A DNA stretch of 64,000 bases from Toxorhynchites rutilus septentrionalis (lineage: Eukaryota; Arthropoda; Insecta; Diptera; Culicidae): NCBI RefSeq assembly GCF_029784135.1, contig NC_073745.1:65897210-65961209 (forward strand), read 5' to 3'. Position 1 is the stretch's first letter. Each line of letters starts with the position of its first letter. Of this stretch, positions 55,251 to 64,000 are shown one piece after another. The notes beneath the pieces were generated by a model, which was not told the origin of the DNA, did not search any database, and worked only from the letters and a program-made list of their open reading frames with translations. Both the position numbers and the translations under genes were made by a program.

Positions 55251-55998
55251 GTGCCAAGTGTTCTACTGTGTCGTTACGAATACGCCGGTTTCGGCGGGGA
55301 ACCTCCTGCCATCCCATCTGTGACTGTAGACGTTTGTTTGCTGCATCGCATCGATTTTGGAATTGTTGAGTTTTTTTTTTATTCAAGCTGTAGCCTTTGT
55401 AACTGGTCAGATCAAAACAGTGAATGTTTCCAATGATATGGGCAGGACAAGGGATATAGTAATACGAGCTTTGGGTATGTTTTGTAATCGCCAGGTATTG
55501 CTGGTAGCTCTCTGTATATAGTTAAAAACAGACCTGACTCTCATTGAAAAACAATTATTAGACTGGTTGCCAGCTGGGAAATCAAAACCTAACAAATGTG
55601 TCCATTCACCAGGTTTGTAGTGCCTATTCGTACAACGTACTTTTCTCTCGTTGCCAAAATTCTTCCTTGCGCATACTTTTTAAGTGAGTAATGAAATATT
55701 AAGTTAAGAGCTCAGCAGGAGCGTTTTGCAAGGCAGACACAGCTAGCTTCATTTTAAGTAGACGACTTAGAATTGTATTTTTATTTATAACATTTAGCGT
55801 TTCCCTTAGTAAGCTAGTGACAATTAGATGTATTGTATCATATTTCATTAGATTCTGTTATTATTCAGTTGTATAGGACTTTCACCTGTAGTATTTTCAC
55901 TCATTCTACATTTGCTGTAATATATAGCCATCGAAACGAATTGTCCATCCACAATGTTACAACCTTCTTCCACATTCGACAGATTACATGTTAACACA
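55251..55998 (+). other. Merlin 3' untranslated region and flank
   Basis: Single-copy, AT-rich. No AATAAA is found before the foldback; the first one in sense is inside its left arm (56131-56136). The true 3' end is unresolved. Confidence 0.45.
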
Positions 55999-56000
55999 TT

Positions 56001-56884
56001 AAGGACCGGAAAGAAATCTGTAAGACATACGCCTGGGACCGCAGTTAAAAGATTATAAAAGTTTTTGTTGCGTGCAAGTTTCCGTTCAACGTCTTGCTGG
56101 ATTTCATGAATAGTGAATTATTTCAGTTGAAATAAATTAATTGTTTATCAAATAACAACCTTCAAAATCATGCTCATTAGATAGAGGATTGAATCATTCA
56201 TCTTTCCACATAATTCATTTTTTCCTTGATCATGACAGAGAAAAGTTAAAGACTGAAACGTGAGCATCAGTCACTATAGGAAAATATACAGAATTTTGAA
56301 ATCTAAAAAGAGTTGTCCAAATAGAGTTATCGAAGTTATACGATAGAGAAATATAGAGAATTATCTTCCAGCCACAATTTTATTAATCGGAAAAGGGTCT
56401 GAGAAAAGTTCTAGGCCAAGTTGTATGGTAGAAATTAATTATGTCAAAGAAAATTTAAAAAAGTTATTTGAAAGGAACCAAAACACATTTTTGAGATAAT
56501 ACTCATTGGATAGAGAATATTTTCATCCATTTTCAGCCAAATTTTCGTCGGCCGAACAAGGGTCTGAGAAAAGTAATGGGCCAAAACGTATACGAGTTTT
56601 ACGGGGGAAAGGGTCTGGCTGGGTAGGGAAATAAAAAGTGCCTCAAACCAAATCACCAACTCTGTGGAAAATATTGTATAAAGTTTTGACTAAAAAATTA
56701 ATTATGTGGAAAGATGAATGATTCAATTCTCTATCTAATGAGGATGATTGTGATAGATGTTACTTGATAAAGAATCAATTTGTTTCAATTAAAATAATTA
56801 GTTATTCATGAAACCCAGCAAGACGTGAAACAAAACTTGCGCGAAACAAAAACTTTTATCCGTTAATTTCACACAAGTCCGTAA
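56001..56884. mobile_element. foldback/MITE-like element with ~190-bp inverted arms
   Basis: The left arm (56001-56225) and right arm (about 56695-56884) are inverted copies, about 85 percent identical by eye (shared TTGAATCATTCATCTTTCCA, TTTCATGAATA, CGTCTTGCTGG). The ends TAAGGACCGG and TACGGACTTG suggest a TA target. The loop (56342-56590) holds a direct repeat around GGTCTGAGAAAAGT. No coding capacity is seen. Confidence 0.75.
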
Positions 56885-57830
56885 AGAAGCAAAAACGAGA
56901 AAACTCGTGAGCGGTTCATAAAGTGTCAAAAGGAAAACACCGACAGAAGTTTATTTTATACACATATAGAAAACAGCATTAGGGTCAGCCATTGACAGAC
57001 AATAAATGCTATTTTTCGACAATACAAACAATACAAATTCTCGGTTTCATTTATCCTACTATGTCATCGGATATCTACATCCCATCTAAGTAGCCCGTAA
57101 GTTATTCACCATTGGTTAAGGTAATCTACATGTGTTTGTGTGTTTCCTTTCCCTTCTCATACTGTAATCGTTTCATTTGATTTGTTTTTCTTTTTATAGT
57201 GTTTTTTTTTGTGATTGACGCCTCTGTTGTTAGTATGTTTTCTGTGGTCTCCAGTCACATTGATGTCGTCTGCTAGCCAGTCCAAGTATATGTATATACG
57301 GAAACAGTTATGAAAAAAAAACATTTGATTGAACTAACTTTGAAACAAGTTGAATTTCACATTCTGCTTTTCTTCGACAGAGAACCAGACGAATCGATAG
57401 CGTAGCAGCAGTAGCCCGGATTGCCAAACGCTGTGGCCTTCTTTCTAGAAATTACCGAGTTACCGCGGTATCAATCACACCTATGAGCTCTAGCAGCAAA
57501 GCATTCGCTTTGTGCCACAAACACAAACTTCTCAGGACTGCCAAACCCACACGACGATATAGCTGACCAGAATTGGACAATAGTTGTGCGATACCCAAAT
57601 ATGTACCTGCGCTGCGTTCGTATGATATTGAATTGCATGAATTGCACAAGGAAGCGCAGCTGAGAGAAGGAGAGAAAAAAAGTTTTGCAACCGTTCTATC
57701 GGTCATTATTTCAACTGTGAATAGAATATATTTTATATTTAAAGATCAAAAACTAGGCTTTCCATTAATGTGGCGTCAGTGGTGATCACATTCGGGTATC
57801 TAACCACACAGGAATACAATCCATCAGGTG
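56885..57830. other. spacer, nothing recognised
   Basis: A frame at 57573-57785 (plus) and an opposed one (minus 57452-57706) have no recognisable family. Confidence 0.35.
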
Positions 57831-57839
57831 TTTCCGAAG

Positions 57840-58495
57840 CCCCCCTCCCCCTTAGGGATTCACCATAGAAACCGCCAAATTTGGCTCAATTTGCTTGATT
57901 AGTTCTCTAGCTATGTAGAAAATTTTGTTTCATTTGTATGGCAGGCTCGTTCATCGATCCCTAAAACCTCTATATGCCAAGTTTGATTCCATTTTCATGA
58001 TTAGTTCTTGAGTTATGCAGAAATTTGTATTACATTTGTATGGCAGCCCCCCTTATAGAGAGGAGAGGAGTCTCTGCTCACCATACAAACCTTTCTTGCA
58101 CCCTAAAACCTTCACATGCCTAATTTGGCTTCATATGCATGATTGTTCTTCGAGGTATGCAGAAATTTGTGTTTCATTCGTATGGCAGCTGCCCCCCAAG
58201 AGAAGGGGGAGGAGTGTCTAACCACCATAGAAACATTTATTACCCCCTAAAACCTTCGCATGTCAAATTTGGCTCCATTTGCCTGATTGGTTTTTGAGTT
58301 ATGCAGAAATTTGCGTTTCATTTGTATGGCAGCCCTCCCTTAGAGGGGGGGAGGGGTTTCTAACTATCATAAAAACCTTCCCCAATCCCAAAAACCCAAT
58401 TTTCATGTCGATCGGTTCAGTAGTTTTCGAGTCCATAAGAATCAGACAGACAGAAAGACAGGTAGGCAACATTCCATTTTTATTTATATAGATTT
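57840..58495 (+). repeat. array of ~100-142-bp repeats ending in an RTE-like tail
   Basis: The unit phrase TGATTAGTTCTTGAGTTATG occurs with variation near 57897, 57998, 58138 and 58281, followed each time by TTTCATTTGTATGGCAG-like and CCCCC...GGGGGAGG blocks. After the last unit, GTCGATCGGTTCAGTAGTTT, then GACAGACAGAAAGACAGG and TTATTTATATAGAT resemble the 3' end of an RTE-type non-LTR element. Diverged units are at 3800-4110. Confidence 0.65.
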
Positions 58496-58505
58496 ACATC
58501 ACAGG

Positions 58506-58821
58506 TCAATATTCATTACAATTGAAGATGAAATCAAGCTCACTCACATCGATTGCACTATCTAGACGGGCGTTCATCACTCTGCTCAGAATCTTGTAAT
58601 CTACGTTGAGCAGGCTGATCGAGCGATACGATCGTGCTGTTTTATCGCCACCTTTCTTTTTCACCAGCACTATAGTGCCATCGGTGAGCCCTAAGGGGAG
58701 CTCACTGCTTCTCGCTTCATTAATTACGAAGTAAAGTTCTCTGTATATGTTGTCGAAAGTTTGCTGGTAAAACTCTACCGGTAGCCCATCAGCACCCGGT
58801 GATTTTCGTTTTTGCGATGGT
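58506..58821 (-). pseudogene. L1-like reverse transcriptase fragment
   Basis: The minus frame reads KRKSPGADGLPVEFYQQTFD, GTIVLVKKKGGDKTARSYR and SISLLNVDYKILSRVMNARL, the classical start of a non-LTR RT domain of the L1-like type. It is open but truncated on both sides. It is fused in frame to the R4/Dong-like tail at about 58822, giving an apparent chimeric frame. Confidence 0.72.
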
Positions 58822-60770
58822 TGATGGCACATCCGGCCAATGTCATCAACGTCTTGATGCCAGACGTACCGCCTGCAGTTTCTCGTGGGCATTATCCTGT
58901 CCTGGATGGCTATCATGTCAGCATCAACTACTGAAGAGAGTTCACCACGCGTTAGCCACATATTAGATGCGGCCTTGTCGACGTGTGGCCGGTCCAGTTG
59001 ATGGAGGTGGGCACCATGCACTACCTTTTTCTTTCAAGCTGTAATCTTCTCCACTGCCTACAGATTGCTTGCGCCAAATGCAGAGCGCTGTATCCTCTCT
59101 CAGTGGCGCAGACAGCCCAGTATAGCGCATTTTGGTTGGCGCGTTCTGCGAAGTACTGCGCAGTCGTACCTGGGCAACACACGGTGCAGATATGTCGACT
59201 ATTCCAAGTCCCCATTCTTCGCGTGGTACTGACACTCGCCAGTGCCGATTGAGGATGGCGCATTCCGACCTCTTTGAATGCAGGTCAGTTTTGCTCCACT
59301 TGACTACACCAAAACTGAAGGTCAGCAGGGGAACCGCGAATGTGTTGATCGCGCGTACCTTGTTCCTCACGTTGAGGAATGTCCTCAAGCCACAGGTCAC
59401 TCGACTCAAGAACTTGTCTCACAGCTTCGTCTTGATGTCGGAGTGGCAAATCCCGGTGTGCTGTCGGTATCCAAGATATTTATAGGATTCGCCACGAACC
59501 ATGTTTTCTATCAACTCGTAGTCACAGACCTCGTAAACTCCGGATTCAGTGAGCTGCCCTTTCAGTAGATGGACACAGCGTCACTTTTCGAGGCCGGACT
59601 CTATGAAGATGTCCCTGGTCATATCTTCGACAACCCGGATAGCTACACCTAGACGCTGACGTGAATCAGCGTAGACCTTGTCGTCCATGTGAAAGGTATG
59701 GATCACTCCTCCGTGGGCGTCGTCGCCATACCTTATCTTATAGCCATGATCGTTTCTATTGAGCGTTCAGTGCCAGACAAAACCAAAACGGGCTGAAAGA
59801 GTCGCTTTGGAATATCCCCCTCTTTATCTGCAGTGCTCTAGACTGCAACACATTTTCCCCATCACTGAGGTGCAGAGACGTACTCCACTGTCTCATCGCA
59901 TGCTGCAGGAACCTAACGACAGTGGGTTCGATTTTATAGAGCTCCAATACCAGGATGAGAAACGAATGAGGTATGGAGTCATAAGCCTTCCTATAGTCTA
60001 TATAGGCCATATTTAGGTTCCGCTGATTGTATACCGCTTGTCCGACGATGGCTGCGTCGATGATGGCCTAGTCTTTGCATCCATGCATATTTTTCTTGTA
60101 TTCTTTCTGCTCTTCTGCGATGATGTGAAGTTGTTCGCAGTGGGAAAATGCTGTGGCGGTTATGATACATGAACGTAATTCGTTGGTTCCAACAGCAGGA
60201 TAATCTTCGCCCTCGCTTTTCGATTCTTGACAGGGTCGACAGCTTTGAAAGTTCCATCCACGTTCTTCTCGGGCTTCCATGTCGCCCAATTTTCCCGTCC
60301 GTACAATCGCTCGATTCCAGGTAGGCTTGAAACACCGTGTGATCTCGAATCTTGATTTCCCAAACTTCCAGTTCTGGAACTTGACGTAGCCATTCATACT
60401 GTAACTTCAAGTGAAATATCAACTTGATTGTTTGACGGTAACTAAGGGAATGAAAATTTTATTTGTCTATAGTGAGTCATGGCTCATTACACTACAATAT
60501 GTTTAGAATCCGTTGCTCCAATCTCTTTCGCCATGGAGGTTCACGCCATTCACAGAGATGTTGGAGCAGTTCGCCTCTTGGTCTTATACGGTATCCTAAG
60601 CTTTTAGCGGTCGCCACAGCAGCACAGTAAACAATCAGTTGCAGCTTCTTCATGTTCTCACCATCAACCAAGTGCAGCGGAAGAAAACGTGCTTGTTCAT
60701 GAGCTTTACTGCACTTGTCAGCCTGCGGGAATGCTGCAACTTCGGGACCCTGGGACGCTTCCTCGAACAT
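58822..60770 (-). pseudogene. R4/Dong-like non-LTR retrotransposon, copy 2 (inverted)
   Basis: Minus-strand pieces match copy 1 in order. They are an N-terminal block (LQLIVYCAAVATAKSLGYRI, PPWRKRLEQRI; 60492-60770), [35 protein letters not shown] (59756-60010), [20 protein letters not shown] and KWSKTDL (58963-59409), and a tail RIMPTRNCRRYVWHQD with the start of the zinc finger. There are multiple frameshifts. Similarity to copy 1 is high at both DNA and protein level. Confidence 0.78.
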
Positions 60771-61383
60771 TGTTAGTATTCGAAGGCGACTAACAATACG
60801 AAAAATACCTAGCGGAGATGGGCATCATCATGCGGAGCTGTGGCCCAGGGACAAAGGCTGAAAATGACGGAGAATATTTTTTTTCTCCGGTGAAGCGGAA
60901 CGCTGGATGGCAACGGCTGGCCGGCAACCAGCTATTTTACGTCCCCCACAAAACAGGTAAGCTCTGACGGGAAGCACATCTCCCACATTAAGCTCCTAAG
61001 ATTTACCGCAAGTGCCGGACCTGGCCTCCGCCCAATACGCAAAGAAATCGCTGGAGGAGATAAATCGGTCGGAGGTAGATGATTAAAACGTTCATGAAAT
61101 GCAATGATTTTAGTATTGTCACTTCATGGCACTCGTCTAATGCCGCTCCCAAGCACCAATCAGTGTGTTCATTGTGCAAATTTTGGTTCACATCAATCAC
61201 GGAGAACAACTACGAAGTGTACAGTTTACCTAACCTCAATCCATCCTTCAAAATGACCAACTCTATTCAGGTCCGAATCTTCATATAACAAAAGAAATGA
61301 CATGCATTTTATGCAAATTTATTTGGCTTTACTGAACATACATTTTCGAATGCGGTTTTGCGGCGTCCACTTCCAACGCCATT
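60771..61383. other. spacer before the LRRC47-like gene's 3' end
   Basis: It may include 5' remains of the R4/Dong-like element. A minus-strand AATAAA (complement of 61318-61323) lies about 60 bp beyond the LRRC47-like stop and is the likely poly(A) signal. Confidence 0.5.
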
Positions 61384-63130
61384 TTACTTAAATTCAATAT
61401 CAATTTTTTCCTCTTCGTCGAACACCAAATCTCCCCTGCCCGGGAAGATTGAATGGGTCTTTCCATCCGCATCACACTGTCGCACCTGTTCCACCAACAT
61501 CTCAGCTTGCTTATCGTACGTCACAACGGTCGCTCCTTTACCTTTGGCCTTCTTTTTCCCCTCCGAAATGCTTCGCCGAGTTTCAACATCCATCAGGAGC
61601 ATTCCTTTCAGTAGCGCCACCATCACCCTTTGGCAGCAATCCATACTAACCGAACCGGTAACCTCCAGCAGAAAATCTTTGGTTTCCGGTGAAACCTTTG
61701 TCTCGTCACAATTGGTCAGCGGAGGAAGGCTGATCACTTTCTCTTCGTCGCTGAAATGGGGAAACACTTTCCCCTCCAACAGATTGATATATTTGTGAAT
61801 CCCCGAGTAAGTGCTCCGTTTCTTCTCTTTACGAATAGCTTCCGCCTGTTTCTTCAAATCGTCGAAATACTTGGCCGCCGTCACCTTTGCCTTCGCACCC
61901 AGCGGAGTTATCTGAATGTTCTCCCCTAGATCGGCAAGGTAACGTACGTTACCTTTAACCTTGGCGAGATCATGGGTGGCAATGGTGGCCAACTCTCGTC
62001 TCCCGCATTCGCTGTCATGAAGTTCGTTCTGTAGCTGCAGAAATTTTCTCATACTGGTGATCGTGAAGTCCCGCACAATACAGTGCACTACGAATGACCG
62101 TATCGAAGTTGCGTCCGCCCTTGAAATAATTTGGCGCCCATTCTCCGCTGGTTTTAGGACTGTGATTCTTTGGCGAATATCGGGAATTTCCGGGTCCGAT
62201 TTTTCTTCACCTTGTGACATGGAATCCTCCCGGTTGGATTTTGTGGAATTACCTTCAGGCATTGGTACAATGTGGCCAGATTTTTCAACGTAATCCAACA
62301 CTTGCTTGCTGCGACACTGCTCCACCAGCTTCTTGAGTCGTTTATCCTTCAATGGATTATCCTTGAGTAAGATTTCTATAACAAAATCATCAATAAGCTA
62401 TGGTAATATTGATAATATATGATAATATTGCGTCATTTCATCATTACCCTTGAGTTTTGGACACTTAACCAGAAATTGGGGAACCAGCTCAATTCGATTC
62501 CCTGCTACGTTCAACAATTTCAAGCTGGTCTGTTTCACCAAACTAGTAGGGATCTCTTTTATGAGATTCTTCTCCAAATTCACCTAGAATTTAAATAAAA
62601 TATATTAGAAAAGTATGCACGATGCAAGACGGGCAGTGCTACAATACCTCCGACAAATACTGCACTTCTTTTCCGCAAGGAAGCTTCGGAAATTCCTCCA
62701 GCAAATTCGACGAAAGATTACACACTATCAAATTCTCCAGCCGACTCAAATCGACCAGCTTCAATTTGTTACCGGACAAATTCACCGTGGTCAGTGCCTT
62801 CAGCTCGCCTATCTCCGCTGGCAGTGATTCGATTCGATTACCCGACAAATCTAGCACTTTCAGCGCTGGTAACTGTCCCAGCTCCACCGGAACTGCGCTG
62901 ATATGGTTCCGGAACAAGAGCAACGATTGTAAATTCTTAAGCTCACTTACTTGGGGCGAAATCTCGTCCAGTGGAGTATCATTAATATCGAGAAGGTTTA
63001 GAGCCGACAACTGGTAAATGGTTTCGTCTAGTTTACCACCGTTTTCGTCGATGCGTTGCCGTAAGGCCGGTCCGGAGAGCTTAAGCTCTCGTCGGTTTTC
63101 CTCTTTAGCAGTGCGCACTTCGGGCCACAT
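61384..63130 (-). CDS. LRRC47: LRRC47-like protein: leucine-rich repeats plus B3/B4 domain
   Basis: Exons on the minus strand: 63130-62648, 62583-62448, 62375-61384. The introns (64 and 72 bp) are GT-AG, and the joins keep one frame of about 536 codons (human LRRC47 is 583). Residues 1 to about 210 hold leucine-rich repeats (LKNLQSLLLFRNHISAVP, LKVLDLSGNRIESLPAEI, SLKLLNVAGNRIELVPQF). A charged linker follows. About residues 290-480 match the B3/B4 tRNA-synthetase-beta fold (FVVHCIVRDFTIT, ELATIATHDLAKVKGNVRYL, FLLEVTGSVSMDCCQRVM). The end is acidic (FDEEEKIDIEFK). The family is associated with translation, but its biochemical role is not settled. The ATG at 63130 begins MWPEVRTAKEENRRELKLSG. 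It converges with Merlin. Confidence 0.93.
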
Positions 63131-63658
63131 ATTTATATATTAGACGCTTGGTACAGAAATCTGTGAAATACTGCTGTGTATTGTGAAATTGACTAATAGG
63201 TTAATCAACTAATTGCGCGATGATGATTATTCGCTTGTAAACCATGTGTTAAACAAAAATATTATTGAAAACTTGATAGGTCAGAAATGTTTTGTTTGTT
63301 AACGGACTGAATTCCTACAGTTGGAAATATTTCCGCAACGTGACAACGTGAAATTTTTCAAAATGCATTCGACTGAAGAAAATTAGCGAGGATTGAGATC
63401 CTCAATAAGTTTTCGCTGTTTTCCAACGGATTGTGTAAAGTGAATTTCGCGCGTGTAGTGGCGCATGTATTAATGAGATTAGCCTATACATTTTTAAGGA
63501 GGTGGGGCTTGTGATGCATTTTTTGCTTCTCTACAGGGACTGAACAGTGTGTGTCATTGTTTGTAATGTATAAAAAATTATACATATTTTAGGAAATTTC
63601 TGATTCGATTGTTATCTTCATCTTTAAGCTTCAGCATGTGCTTGGATTGACAATATAT
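63131..63658 (-). other. presumed 5' region of the LRRC47-like gene
   Basis: AT-rich, no repeat partner seen and no TATA box in a convincing place. Confidence 0.4.
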
Positions 63659-63954
63659 TTCGTAGTTGCTCCCCATGATTACATTACATTGAATACATTG
63701 AATTACGCTTGGGAGTAGCAAATCATTCTCATTGTGCATGTTGATTCGATGATTCGAGCTTTAAATAGTCAATAACGACGCCAGGCACGTCCTTACAGTC
63801 ACCAGGGGAAGGAAAGGAAAGTTAGTATGATATTTGCAGCCAGAAGGGTCGCCTCTATAGCGTGGTTCTCTTGCGATTATCATGGAAGTAAAAATTGTTA
63901 GTGGAAATGGGTAAGAAGAATCGAGATTCACTGTGGTGAGTGATGTGATTAGGG
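63659..63954 (+). repeat. dispersed repeat, copy 2 (partner at 19614)
   Basis: The same block order as 19614-19925 (CGCTTGGGAGTAGCAAATCA, AACGACGCCAGGCACGTCC, GAAGGGTCGCCTCTATAGCG) in direct orientation, about 80-85 percent identical by eye. Confidence 0.7.
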
Positions 63955-64000
63955 GTTTATCTATTTCTTTCTTTGCATAATAACCATGGATAACAGGTAT

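Noticed and set aside
1..64000. CRISPR arrays, operons, rRNA or plasmid/phage features
   Set aside because: None seen. The sequence is eukaryotic with spliced genes.

Overview
The window is arthropod, and most probably mosquito (culicine), genomic DNA. The reasons are small GT-AG introns beside one huge transposon-filled intron, an IS630/Tc1-mariner transposase whose last two catalytic residues are spaced D37E (a family known mainly from mosquitoes), tRNA-derived SINEs, R4/Dong-like and RNase H-bearing non-LTR remnants, and histone H2A pseudogenes. The species cannot be fixed from sequence alone.

Only two host protein genes are clear. Merlin (Mer, NF2 orthologue, + strand, six coding exons, 34752-55250) encodes a FERM protein of about 584 residues. 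Its third intron is about 18.3 kb, while the other introns are 57-280 bp. An LRRC47-like gene (- strand, three exons, 61384-63130) encodes leucine-rich repeats followed by a B3/B4 domain like that of the phenylalanyl-tRNA synthetase beta subunit. The two genes converge, and repeats fill the 6 kb between their stop codons.

1-34 kb, upstream of Merlin, is a transposon graveyard with some younger pieces: mariner relics (0.1, 7.2 and 32.6 kb), a Tc1-like relic (4.1-4.7 kb), two decayed H2A pseudogenes (8.5 and 9.7 kb), a pogo-type MITE (9.1 kb), a full-length but frameshifted DD34D mariner (13.6-14.9 kb) and a truncated inverted partner (20.2-21.1 kb). It also has a complete pogo/Tigger-like element with an intron (17.15-19.51 kb), a frameshifted mariner-type element with D-41-D spacing (21.2-22.5 kb), and a Ty3/gypsy element with a large internal deletion sitting inside an older RNase H LINE (22.8-28 kb). 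Two copies of a palindromic MITE with 3-bp target duplications and two near-identical copies of a 213-215 bp retroposon complete this part.

Inside Merlin intron 3 lies a young, sense-oriented Ty3/gypsy element of the 412/mdg1 type (38476-48618) with near-identical LTRs, a 4-bp target duplication and a tRNA-Arg primer site. It has two small accessory ORFs, gag, and a pol entered through a textbook -1 frameshift signal. A full-length DD37E transposon with 49-bp perfect inverted repeats has jumped into its gag. Further into the intron are a SINE with a 13-bp target duplication, a jockey-like fragment and an R4/Dong-like element. A second R4/Dong-like copy lies inverted beyond Merlin, so the last three Merlin exons sit between inverted homologous repeats. 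No bacterial-type operons, CRISPR arrays or genuine tRNA/rRNA genes were seen.
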